Assembly (NCBI GenBank): GCA_031550085.1
Contig: JAVBOY010000047.1
Coordinates: 1 to 27,200 of the forward strand
Direction of reading: 5' to 3'
Length of the DNA: 27,200 bases
DNA from: UBA4417 sp031550085
GTDB lineage: Bacteria > Bacteroidota > Bacteroidia > Bacteroidales > UBA4417
The translations under genes were made by a program, and so were the position numbers. The notes under the pieces are model-generated. The model made no database searches, was not told the origin of the DNA, and was given only the letters and a program-made list of their open reading frames with translations. Positions within the stretch are counted from its first letter, which is position 1, and every line of letters starts with the position of its first letter. Positions 13,316 through 20,618 of the stretch are shown piece by piece.

Positions 13316-13350
13316 AACAGCGTTTAACCGGCAGTTAAACGCTGTTTAAT
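13316..13350 (+). terminator. intrinsic terminator
   Basis: AACAGCGTTTAAC (13316-13328) and GTTAAACGCTGTT (13334-13346) form a perfect 13-bp stem with loop CGGCA, followed by TAATTTT. It closes the early/middle operon and isolates the gene at 13377. Confidence 0.85.
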
Positions 13351-13354
13351 TTTA

Positions 13355-13362
13355 TAACTTTG
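13355..13362 (+). promoter_or_regulatory. -7 promoter box TAACTTTG
   Basis: Exact TAnnTTTG match 15 bp before the ATG at 13377 and just after the terminator, giving a very short leader. It makes the next gene an independent transcription unit. Confidence 0.6.
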
Positions 13363-13376
13363 TCAAAAAAAACACG

Positions 13377-13634
13377 ATGAACCCTCTTTACTCAACCCCG
13401 ACCCCCGAAAAACGGGAATTTAACGCCCTGTATACCCTTTCCAATGTGTTCTGGGTATTCGGATGGCTTTTATTGGTTGTTGCCGTTATGGCCGTCATTT
13501 TTACGTTTGATGTTCAACCCGGTATCGGCATATTGGTCGGAATCGGCATTGCTTTTTTAGGCTTGCTTGCTTTCGCCGCCGGCGAACTGATAAAAGTCCT
13601 TTTAAAGATTGAGAAAAACACCCGGAAAGGTTAA
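13377..13634 (+). CDS. two-pass membrane protein with its own promoter
   Basis: 85 aa. Two strong hydrophobic helices, about 22-44 (VFWVFGWLLLVVAVMAVIF) and 50-72 (IGILVGIGIAFLGLLAFAAG), with charged ends. It has a private promoter behind a terminator and converges on the late minus-strand genes, overlapping the gp37-like gene by 4 bp. This is the layout of a lysogenic-conversion (moron) gene, for example superinfection exclusion. An immunity role for the MuF toxin is possible but less natural for a membrane protein. No family recognised. Confidence 0.6.
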   Translation: MNPLYSTPTPEKREFNALYTLSNVFWVFGWLLLVVAVMAVIFTFDVQPGIGILVGIGIAFLGLLAFAAGELIKVLLKIEKNTRKG

Positions 13635-14158
13635 TCCACATCAAAAGTTAAGCGTTGCTTGATGTTCCCGGAAATACCAATTGCCTCCAGAACGCCGTTT
13701 ACAAAACGTTTTATCCGGTTTATCTTACGGCTTATCGTGCAGGTAAATGTCAACATGTGGTAATTGAAATAATCGGTACTTACCGGGCGCTCGGATGCCA
13801 GCACAAGCCCGCTTGTTTCCTCTGTGGCCACACCTTCCAATAAATCGACCACCGTTTCGTAATAGTCGATTTTCTGTAATCCTTCCGGAAGGCGGCCGGA
13901 TATGTTGCTTGTGGATGGTGTGGCATCGGTCAGAACATGCACCTCTAAAGTAAGGGTTCCAATCCGTTGGGTTCCGTTCTTTTCCCATGAGATCGAGTAA
14001 TCCAGAAAAATCGCCGGACACATAAACTCAAATTGGTCGGGTATTTCGGGTTGGCTATCGTACAGATCGATGAATAACGGCGCTTGTAAACCCCCATCGG
14101 TAAACGCCTGGGGATTGTCTTCAAAGGTTTTCAGGATGGCCTGATACAAATTTTTCAT
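13631..14158 (-). CDS. probable head-tail joining/tail terminator protein (gp37-like)
   Basis: 175 aa from ATG 14158; the frame is open upstream to 14302 but that part crosses the small-RNA hairpins and reads unnaturally. Alternating strands (FEFMCPAIFLDYSISWE, IGTLTLEVHVLTD, YHMLTFTCTISRK) and a DYYETVVDLLEGV helix are typical of tail-terminator folds. In Mu, gp37 follows gp36; here it follows MuF. Last gene of the minus-strand late block. Family call by fold pattern and position. Confidence 0.5.
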   Translation of the reverse strand: MKNLYQAILKTFEDNPQAFTDGGLQAPLFIDLYDSQPEIPDQFEFMCPAIFLDYSISWEKNGTQRIGTLTLEVHVLTDATPSTSNISGRLPEGLQKIDYYETVVDLLEGVATEETSGLVLASERPVSTDYFNYHMLTFTCTISRKINRIKRFVNGVLEAIGISGNIKQRLTFDVD

Positions 14159-14188
14159 GTTTTCGTATGTTTTTTGTCGAAATGGTTG

Positions 14189-14196
14189 TATCTTTG
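14189..14196 (+). promoter_or_regulatory. -7 box TATCTTTG of a candidate small RNA
   Basis: Exact TAnnTTTG match on the plus strand, opposite to the surrounding late genes. No clear -33 element. Start of transcription would be near 14203, at the first hairpin. Confidence 0.5.
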
Positions 14197-14200
14197 CGGT

Positions 14201-14269
14201 GTCGGGGATGCGTCCCGGACGACCCCAAAGCGAAGCTGTAATATCATTACTGTTTCGCTTTGGCTTTTT
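14201..14269 (+). ncRNA. candidate small RNA with two hairpins and terminator
   Basis: Hairpin 1: GTC-G-GGGA / TCCC-G-GAC with TGCG tetraloop (14201-14220). Hairpin 2: CCAAAGCGAA (14225-14234) with TTCGCTTTGG (14254-14263), capped by GTAAT/ATTAC, followed by CTTTTTA. The T-run is on the plus strand only. Lies in the only gap between two minus-strand late genes, behind a TATCTTTG box. Confidence 0.5.
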
Positions 14270-15488
14270 AGGGACGTACAAACACCTGCATTTTACCGTC
14301 ATTTACGATGATGATCTTTTTCAGGTTTAACCGGTCTTTCATAGCCCATTGCCCTTTAATAAAGCGTTCCAAATAGTTTTTTGTAAGCGTTTCCCTGCAA
14401 TTGACAAGGGCAACGTCCGCTTGCTTGGATGCCTGAAAAATCCGTTTTGATAAGTTGCCCAGGGCTGAGGTTTTAAACTCGACCGGAACACCGTCGACAA
14501 AGCAGTCGGGGCATTTGGTCGGATGTTTTGAGGCGTATTTTTTGCCATACAATTGGGTTCTTAACTCGCTTTCTTTTTCATGCAGCCGAGGCATAAGCTT
14601 CACGTCTTTGTGCCCGTTTCTGCAAAGCAGTTTTGCAAGGCTCCGGTTTTCTTTGGCTTCGGGTTCCCATTGCAATATGGCATGTTCTTCAAAAAACAAG
14701 TCCTGGCCCGCCGGCAAGGTTCGAAAGGCAAATTCTTGGGGCATGTACTGCATGGCCCGGCGTATAACATCCTTGGGCACTCCTGTGTAGAATGGGTGGT
14801 TTTTCGGGAAAATCAACCCGTTTTCGGCCAAATTGGTACGGAACATTTGAGGCACTACCGGCAGCTTAACCGGATTTACTTCCTGGGTTCCGGAACCGGG
14901 AACCTGTACCGCCTCGCAACGGCAATTCCAGCCATTGGGCGGGTAGTAGGTTTTCCAAAACACATCGTTAATGTGTTTGGTGACTCCGTCAAGAACGGCA
15001 TGATCCGCCCGCACCCGGTCATCTCCAACCGTTTGATATTTCAACATGGGCATGGTTCCGGATTCGCTTTGAAATTCCGTCCATCGTGCCGCCGCCGTGG
15101 CCGAAGCAACGGCGGTTTGGTATTCCGTTTGGAGCCAATCCCGGTTGTACTTTAAATTCATCCGGTCGACGGCTTCCCGGAACTCCGGAAATTCACGCAA
15201 CTTGCCGTTTTCATCCTTCAATGCCTGTGTAATGTCGTTTAGCTGCTGGTAGTTTTTTGCGGCTGAAAACTGAAATACATTTTGCGTCAATCGCTGCAAC
15301 ATGGCATGATCGGGCGTGTTCCAATCTACGTCAATTGTTCCGTATCCTTCGGAAACGGCTTCGCATAGAGTGTTTGCCGTAGTTTTTAATAATTCCGGAT
15401 TGGCCGTTATACCTTGCTTCTTTTCATAAACGGCCTTGGCCAGCTCCCAGATTTCCTTATCAAACAAACCCTCGGAAAATTCCGCCAC
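14268..15488 (-). CDS. MuF head morphogenesis protein with C-terminal nuclease-toxin-like domain
   Basis: 406 aa if started at GTG 15488, but the frame is open to 15572 and has no ATG, so production by -1 frameshift from the portal gene is likely (434 added residues). The MuF/SPP1 gp7 domain covers about 100-195 with YQTVGDDRVRADHAVLDG and PPNGWNCRC. The MuF part helps head assembly and can be ejected with DNA. After a linker, residues about 282-406 resemble the CdiA-type tRNase toxin domain: CPDCFVDGVPVEFKT (Asp328, Glu337, Lys339), QADVALVN and KKIIIVNDGKMQVF. MuF-toxin fusions are known in temperate phages. No clear immunity gene follows. Confidence 0.8.
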   Translation of the reverse strand: MAEFSEGLFDKEIWELAKAVYEKKQGITANPELLKTTANTLCEAVSEGYGTIDVDWNTPDHAMLQRLTQNVFQFSAAKNYQQLNDITQALKDENGKLREFPEFREAVDRMNLKYNRDWLQTEYQTAVASATAAARWTEFQSESGTMPMLKYQTVGDDRVRADHAVLDGVTKHINDVFWKTYYPPNGWNCRCEAVQVPGSGTQEVNPVKLPVVPQMFRTNLAENGLIFPKNHPFYTGVPKDVIRRAMQYMPQEFAFRTLPAGQDLFFEEHAILQWEPEAKENRSLAKLLCRNGHKDVKLMPRLHEKESELRTQLYGKKYASKHPTKCPDCFVDGVPVEFKTSALGNLSKRIFQASKQADVALVNCRETLTKNYLERFIKGQWAMKDRLNLKKIIIVNDGKMQVFVRP

Positions 15489-15534
15489 GGGATAGTGATA
15501 GCCCCCGCAAAATGCACACGGCTCATATAATTTC

Positions 15535-15578
15535 GGGACAAACGGCCGAGCCGGATCGTTTGCCCCTACCGGAAATTT
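15535..15578 (-). promoter_or_regulatory. -1 ribosomal frameshift signal, portal to MuF
   Basis: On the minus strand: slippery A AAT TTC (15578-15572) in the portal frame, spacer CGGTA, then a stem of GGGGCAAACG (15566-15557) with CGTTTGTCCC (15544-15535), ten pairs with one G-U, capped by CCG/CGG. The portal stop TAG (15568-15566) overlaps the stem start. A -1 slip enters the MuF frame directly. Confidence 0.7.
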
Positions 15579-16828
15579 TCACTCAACGCGCCGGTAAAAG
15601 AACCTCCGGAAATTGTTGCTGCCGGTTTCAGATTATTAGAAACAGGTTGCTGCGCTTGAATTTCTTTTATCCCATCAATCGGCATGTTAAAGGTCTTGCT
15701 AATCCAATCAATCGGTATATCAAAGAAATTTAAGGCATTGCTCACAATTTCCCAATGTTCGCTTAAACTCAATTCAAAAGTCGCTTCGTATTTAAACTTA
15801 TCTTTTACGGGGTCGATTTTATGCCCCCATGTTTGCATAACAGAGAGCAGTTGGCCATTTACAATAAACTCTATAATCAGCTTATCCAGCAGGGAAATTT
15901 TTTCATCCAGATTGCGTTCATGTACTTCGCTTTGGCTCCGGGAACTGCCGCTATCGATCAACATGGTGCCACCAACCATTGGCTTTGAAATCTCACTGTT
16001 AATCCGTTCGATTTGTTTATCAAACACTTGATACGCATCACCCCCGGCAAATGGTTTGATGTCAATTGTAGTTCCTTCGGGTAAGACGGCGCGGGCAGCC
16101 TCACCCAATGCCCGCAACATATTTTCAATGTTACCAATGTCGGTTGTATTGGTTTTGTTGGTCGTGGCCGTAATAAGCGGCATCCCGAATTTTTCGGAAA
16201 ATTCCGCCCAGGATTGCTGTGCGTTTCGCTTCCAAATTAATTGTCCGCACAAATCAGCCATCAAGCCCAGGTTCGTTGGTTTTCCAACCCGGATAATTGT
16301 ATTTTCAAACCCTGTTGTGTAGCTAATACCCCGGTCATCACCTGTTTTAAGCAATACAAGTTCCTTGGTCGGCACCAAATTTCTACGCGGAATAAGTTTA
16401 AATTCCAATTTTTGCGGATTCGTCAATTCAAGAAGCGTGAACCCCTTAAAGATGTGATCTAAAAGGTCGTCGGTAAAATTGTAAAACCATTCTTCTTTAA
16501 AAAACTCCGTTTTTTCATAATCCATCTTGCCTGTCTGCCGGTTGATTATTGAAAAGTCGTTGCATAGTGCTGCTGCTTTTCGCAAAATGCGATTAGAAAT
16601 ATAATGGCCGTCGCTTTCCAGGTTATCGTACATATCCTGCAAAAGATAAAGGCGCGGCGCCTCCGGATTGGTCGCCAGTTCCAATGCTTGCCGCCATTTT
16701 TTAATTTCCGCCCGGTTCCGGTCTTTAAACTCGGAAATGATCTTGGCTACGATGGTTTGGCTTCCGGCGTTAAAATTTGCGTTTTGAGGCGTTTTTTGTG
16801 CTTTGGGGTATTGTTTATCGGTTGGCAT
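15566..16828 (-). CDS. portal protein (DUF935, Mu gp29-like)
   Basis: 420 aa. Matches the DUF935 portal group: IVAKIISEFKDRNRAEIKKW near the start, LIPRRNLVPTKELVLL, then SWAEFSEKFGMPLITATTN, and SKPMVGGTMLIDSGSSRSQS. Portals form the dodecameric ring at one head vertex through which DNA is packed and ejected. It lies downstream of the large terminase and gp36-like genes. The last codons contain the slippery heptamer; a -1 shift would fuse residues 1-419 to MuF. Start ATG 16828. Confidence 0.88.
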   Translation of the reverse strand: MPTDKQYPKAQKTPQNANFNAGSQTIVAKIISEFKDRNRAEIKKWRQALELATNPEAPRLYLLQDMYDNLESDGHYISNRILRKAAALCNDFSIINRQTGKMDYEKTEFFKEEWFYNFTDDLLDHIFKGFTLLELTNPQKLEFKLIPRRNLVPTKELVLLKTGDDRGISYTTGFENTIIRVGKPTNLGLMADLCGQLIWKRNAQQSWAEFSEKFGMPLITATTNKTNTTDIGNIENMLRALGEAARAVLPEGTTIDIKPFAGGDAYQVFDKQIERINSEISKPMVGGTMLIDSGSSRSQSEVHERNLDEKISLLDKLIIEFIVNGQLLSVMQTWGHKIDPVKDKFKYEATFELSLSEHWEIVSNALNFFDIPIDWISKTFNMPIDGIKEIQAQQPVSNNLKPAATISGGSFTGALSENFR

Positions 16829-16865
16829 AAAAAAATGTCGTTTAAACGTGTTTTAAACAGTATTT

Positions 16866-17288
16866 TTAATACTTATTATCGTTGGGTTTGTGAAGCGAAA
16901 AAATACGTACTTCGCCCTGGTAAGGTTCTTCGTTATTTTCAATGGGCGGCAAGTCGGTGGGCGTGGTTCCTTTTCCTACCTCAACCAACCATTCGAGTGC
17001 GTCGTTGTACCGGTCTTTACGGTATTCGGGAATTGAACGCGGCGCCTTTTTGGCGTATAAATGATAGATCGCAATATCAATTGTGATCATCAGCATGTAC
17101 ATGTCCCGATCGTCGCCGGCCTGGGAAAACACTTTATCCATGTCGTACCGGCCGCCGATCCGTTTCCGGATTTCAGACATGGCAAATTTTTCGGCTTTCC
17201 TGAAGCCGGTTTTTTGTTCGGTCGGGTCAAGCAGCTTCATGATTTCCTGCTTGGCCTGGACTTCGTAATCGTCATCGTTTACAAACAT
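16866..17288 (-). CDS. gp36-like protein (DUF1320)
   Basis: 140 aa. FVNDDDYEVQAKQEIMKLL, then AMSEIRKRIGGRYDMDKVF, then RDMYMLMITIDIAIYHLYAK and YNDALEWLVEVGKG follow the DUF1320 (Mu gp36) pattern, a head-tail connector-region protein. The ATG shares a base with the large terminase stop (TAATG), indicating translational coupling. A short hairpin (AGTATT/AATACT, 16859-16873) overlaps its 3' end. Confidence 0.8.
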   Translation of the reverse strand: MFVNDDDYEVQAKQEIMKLLDPTEQKTGFRKAEKFAMSEIRKRIGGRYDMDKVFSQAGDDRDMYMLMITIDIAIYHLYAKKAPRSIPEYRKDRYNDALEWLVEVGKGTTPTDLPPIENNEEPYQGEVRIFSLHKPNDNKY

Positions 17289-18865
17289 TAGTATCTGTTT
17301 TTAGAGTTTTGAACAACTTGTTCCCGGCTTACGGTTCTAACCGGAAATTTGTCGATTCTTGCCATTTCATTTACTTCATCAAAAGCCCCTTGCGTCGCAT
17401 CCATTCCATCCAATGGAATACCCGCCCCTTTTTCAAAGGCCAGTAAGGTGTCCCGTAATAAAATTTGATCGGCGTTGTCTTTTTCTTTTTCATTGAAGAA
17501 AACATTCAAACGCTCAAAAAAACCACTAAGCCCCTCAATCCTGTCAAATTTTCCAGCTTTAGCCCTCTTGCTTGCAATAACCGGGATGTAATACCCGCGA
17601 ATGTCGCCTTCTTCATCAAAGTCGTTAATAAACATTCCCATTGCAAATAGTCCCTCGATTACATATTTGATGTTTTGCTTGCTTAGTTTCCGGTCTTCGA
17701 AAAGGTCGTATAGCCATTTGGCAATTGCCGCCCGCGAAGACTGCCTGAAAAATACATGCAAAACATGGTATTGGCGTCCTTTCTTTCCGACGAAGACAAA
17801 GGCCTTGTGGCAAGCATTATCCTCAAATGATAAGTCGCCATAGCCGCAGATCGCATCATATTCGCGATACGGCAGTATTTTTACAAATTGTATTTGGTTG
17901 TGCTTAAATATTTTTCCTTCCTCGATGTGCGTGTTCATGTATTCACGCATAAACGACCGGAAAGGCCTGTCATGAAACTTTTTCCTCCAATATTCGGCTG
18001 TAGTTTTCTCTGGCCAGGCCGGCTCAAAAGTGGTCAGGTTTTTGACCGCATCCACCCGTAAATGGTAAAAGTTGTGTTTTTCTTTTCTTTCCTTCGCTTC
18101 TTTGATTTTTTCTTTAAAGAAAAGAACCAACCGGTTGGTTATCGAATTTTTATGAGCATTATTACATGTATAAACAAAGCGTTCCGTTGCATCGTCTGCC
18201 GCATCAAAACAACCCCAAACGTCTTCCAAAATAAACTCAACGCCTTCCCGCATCAAGCGATCATTATTAAAATGCCGCTTATTGTCCACGTCATCCACCC
18301 GAATATAATCGGGCCGCTCGGAACCTTCACGGGCTCCCCGCGGGCTTTGCCCAAAGCCCAGCGCCATGAAACGAACCCCGTCGGAGGTGGAAAAGTCGCC
18401 ATTTGACCAATCACCTGTTTTAAACCTACTGCCATAATAGTGTATCAGCTTTTTGTTGTATTGCAGTTGGGCTTGAATGTCGGAAATTAATTTTTTCGCT
18501 TTTTCTTCTGTTTCTCCAATCAACAGCATAAAACGCAGGTCGTGCTTGACCAGGTATAAGTACAATGGAACCCCCAAATTAAAATGAATCGACTTGCCGG
18601 ATGCGCGGTAGGCTTCCAATAACGCCTTGATTTTTTTATTTTTTATGACTTCTTTTGATGAGTCCCCGTGAAATTTAGCCGACTTCTTTTTTGCATACAT
18701 CGAAAACATTTCCTCAAACCAGGTAATATAATCCGCCTCAATTCGATTGAGGTATTTTGCCTTTTCAACGGACGTTTCGTTGATGTTTATAGATGTAGCC
18801 TGAGCAATACGTGCGCAATGCTTATCGTACTCTAAAAGCAGCCTATCAAAACTTGTTTTCGACAT
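17288..18865 (-). CDS. terminase large subunit
   Basis: 525 aa. Walker A is AYRASGKS (85-92); Walker B is YIRVDDVD (187-194); the nuclease domain begins near GYGDLSFEDN (Asp344) and has further acids in DNADQILLRD. This is the layout of gp17/Mu gp28-type packaging motors that pump DNA into the head and cut it. The ATG overlaps the stop of the small subunit and the stop overlaps the gp36-like start, so the three are translated in series. Confidence 0.9.
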   Translation of the reverse strand: MSKTSFDRLLLEYDKHCARIAQATSININETSVEKAKYLNRIEADYITWFEEMFSMYAKKKSAKFHGDSSKEVIKNKKIKALLEAYRASGKSIHFNLGVPLYLYLVKHDLRFMLLIGETEEKAKKLISDIQAQLQYNKKLIHYYGSRFKTGDWSNGDFSTSDGVRFMALGFGQSPRGAREGSERPDYIRVDDVDNKRHFNNDRLMREGVEFILEDVWGCFDAADDATERFVYTCNNAHKNSITNRLVLFFKEKIKEAKERKEKHNFYHLRVDAVKNLTTFEPAWPEKTTAEYWRKKFHDRPFRSFMREYMNTHIEEGKIFKHNQIQFVKILPYREYDAICGYGDLSFEDNACHKAFVFVGKKGRQYHVLHVFFRQSSRAAIAKWLYDLFEDRKLSKQNIKYVIEGLFAMGMFINDFDEEGDIRGYYIPVIASKRAKAGKFDRIEGLSGFFERLNVFFNEKEKDNADQILLRDTLLAFEKGAGIPLDGMDATQGAFDEVNEMARIDKFPVRTVSREQVVQNSKNRY

Positions 18866-19305
18866 TATTGGGTTTCTATACTAATGCGGTGTTGCAAAAA
18901 CATCTTGTGAAATTTGGTCAGTTCAACGGCCATTTGCGGATTAACCTCTACAAACCAGTTGTCAAATTCCCGGAGCACGTCAAAGACGATACGGGTATTG
19001 ATTTTCCGATCTAGCCGGTCGATAGCCGCCACGATTTTTGAAAGTTGGTCGGCGTCGATTTGTGACCCTGTCCCGTTTGCAATGTTGGCTGCTTCTTTAA
19101 TCAGCAATTCCTTTACTTTCATGGGTGTTAGCTGCATTTCGTTTTTGCGCTCGTCCCACGACTTTTCACCATTCCTGCCCTTTTTCCAGCGGGATACGGT
19201 TTGTTCGGTCACACCCAATTGGTCGGCAATGTCGCGCCCGGTCATACCGGCGCGGATGTACAGGTCTTCTGCTATCTCTCGTTTCTTGTCATCGATTTTT
19301 GCCAT
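18865..19305 (-). CDS. terminase small subunit (DUF1804-like)
   Basis: 146 aa. The N-terminal helix-turn-helix (KREIAEDLYIRAGMTGRDIA and LGVTEQTVSRWKKG, about 8-42) recognises packaging DNA; the rest is helical (LIKEAANIANGTG, LSKIVAAIDRLDRKI) and likely forms the ring. Matches the Mu gp27/DUF1804 type. First gene of the minus-strand late block; upstream are a near-consensus box TAGTTTCG (19328-19335) and an inverted repeat. Confidence 0.8.
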   Translation of the reverse strand: MAKIDDKKREIAEDLYIRAGMTGRDIADQLGVTEQTVSRWKKGRNGEKSWDERKNEMQLTPMKVKELLIKEAANIANGTGSQIDADQLSKIVAAIDRLDRKINTRIVFDVLREFDNWFVEVNPQMAVELTKFHKMFLQHRISIETQ

Positions 19306-19333
19306 TTTATCAGTTTGAATAAAAATGCGAAAC

Positions 19334-19352
19334 TACAGCCTGAAAGGCTGTA
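19334..19352. promoter_or_regulatory. 8-bp inverted repeat in the divergent late region
   Basis: TACAGCCT (19334-19341) and AGGCTGTA (19345-19352) around GAA, next to the near-consensus leftward -7 box. No T-run, so an operator is as likely as a terminator. Confidence 0.5.
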
Positions 19353-19405
19353 TAACATAAACACTGTCCGAGCCTTGAATTGATGGGTTCAACCGTTGTA
19401 CAGTT

Positions 19406-19419
19406 CCTTGTTTGCAAGG
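19406..19419. promoter_or_regulatory. inverted repeat over the rightward late promoter
   Basis: CCTTG-TTTG-CAAGG, a 5-bp dyad covering the -33 region, 11 bp upstream of the -7 box. A fitting place for a late-gene activator such as Mor/C in Mu. Confidence 0.45.
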
Positions 19420-19430
19420 GGTTGCAGCTA

Positions 19431-19438
19431 TACTTTTG
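19431..19438 (+). promoter_or_regulatory. rightward late promoter -7 box TACTTTTG
   Basis: Exact TAnnTTTG match, with TTG at 19408-19410 exactly 20 bp upstream as a -33 element. 18 bp before the ATG at 19457. Confidence 0.65.
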
Positions 19439-19456
19439 CTCAAAATATCGCAAACA

Positions 19457-20551
19457 ATGGGAAAAAAGGCAGAAATAAAATTATTCGGGTGTATCACGGA
19501 TTGGAATGAAAATTCCGCAGCAAACTTTACCGCCCGGCTTGACGAGATCAAAGCCAAGCATGATGAGATAACCCTATTGATGCACTGCTATGGTGGCCAT
19601 GTGATCGAAGCCAATGTTGTGGGGAATGCCATTGCCGATGGAAATAAGGTTTCCATTAAAATACTTGGTTTGGCAGCCAGTATGGGCGGTTTCCTGCTGC
19701 CTTACGCCAAGTGGGTAAGCATTGTAAAAAACGGTTATGTGATGCTGCACCCTCCCATGTGGGGCGGCGACGCGGCGCCAGCCGATGAATTGGAAATGCG
19801 AAGCAAGGTGCTTCGAAACATGGAAAGTGATTTTGTCGCCAAGATGGCGGCCAAGACCAGGCAAAAAGAGGAAACCGTAAAAAGTTGGCTTGTTGGTGAA
19901 AACTGGTTCACCGCACAAGAAGCCAAAGACCTCGGAATTGTCGACGAAATCATCGATTCGGTTGCCGATGTGGGAGCCTTTGAAAAGGCCGAGATAAAGG
20001 CATTAACAGCACAATCCCTATACAACCGCTTTGCGGCTGTACTCAATACAGAAAATAATCAAACAAAAATTGAAATGAATAAACAGGAAATTATCACCCG
20101 TTACGGGTTGGTCGGCGTCACCGCTGAGAGTTCCGATGCCGACGTTTACGCCGCATTGGATAAAAAAATTCAAGCCGAAAAAGAAGCCAGAGAAGCCGCC
20201 GAAGCTAGTCTGAAAACCGAAAGAGAAGGCCAAATTAACAGCGCGGTAGATGCTGCTGTTTCAGCTCAAAAGATCACCGCTGCCCAAAAACCGAAGTTTG
20301 TGGCTATTGGCACCGGCGCCGGGATGGATGCGTTACAGGCGGCCTTAGAAGCTATTAAGCCTACGCCTACCATTACCGGGATGCTGGGGGGTGGAGCCTC
20401 CGGGGGCGGCATCCCGCAAAACCGTTCGGATTGGGACTTTGAAAAGTGGCAAAAAGAAGACCCCAAGGGGTTGCAGGCTATGGCAAACACCGATTACGAA
20501 GGTTTTAATGCCTTGTACAAAGCCAAGTTTGGCACCGATGCACCCAAATAA
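19457..20551 (+). CDS. head maturation protease with scaffold tail (ClpP-like)
   Basis: 364 aa from ATG 19457; a TTG 45 bp upstream would start before the promoter box and is rejected. Residues 1-170 have the ClpP/S14 fold: LMHCYGGHV (oxyanion), LAASMGG with nucleophile Ser75, and MLHPP with His98. Residues about 225-300 are a helical, Ala/Glu-rich region (KKIQAEKEAREAAEASLKTE) like an assembly scaffold, and the end is Gly-rich then helical. Equivalent to Mu gpI, where a shorter internal product is the scaffold; it directs head assembly and cleaves itself and the head proteins. Confidence 0.85.
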   Translation: MGKKAEIKLFGCITDWNENSAANFTARLDEIKAKHDEITLLMHCYGGHVIEANVVGNAIADGNKVSIKILGLAASMGGFLLPYAKWVSIVKNGYVMLHPPMWGGDAAPADELEMRSKVLRNMESDFVAKMAAKTRQKEETVKSWLVGENWFTAQEAKDLGIVDEIIDSVADVGAFEKAEIKALTAQSLYNRFAAVLNTENNQTKIEMNKQEIITRYGLVGVTAESSDADVYAALDKKIQAEKEAREAAEASLKTEREGQINSAVDAAVSAQKITAAQKPKFVAIGTGAGMDALQAALEAIKPTPTITGMLGGGASGGGIPQNRSDWDFEKWQKEDPKGLQAMANTDYEGFNALYKAKFGTDAPK

Positions 20552-20618
20552 CAAGCGCATTTCATTAATTCACAACATAATAATAAGTAAAACAATCAAT
20601 CATTTAGAAATCAAAACA

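Noticed and set aside
13631..14302. Longer start for the gp37-like gene (223 aa)
   Set aside because: The added N-terminus crosses the small-RNA hairpins and reads unlike protein; ATG 14158 gives a normal start.
14580..15155. Plus-strand ORF of 191 aa
   Set aside because: Antisense to the MuF protein, which has recognisable motifs across this span.
16839..16848. CGTTTAAACG palindrome upstream of the portal gene as a promoter operator
   Set aside because: No -7 box next to it and the genes on both sides read as one operon; kept only as a weak sequence similarity.
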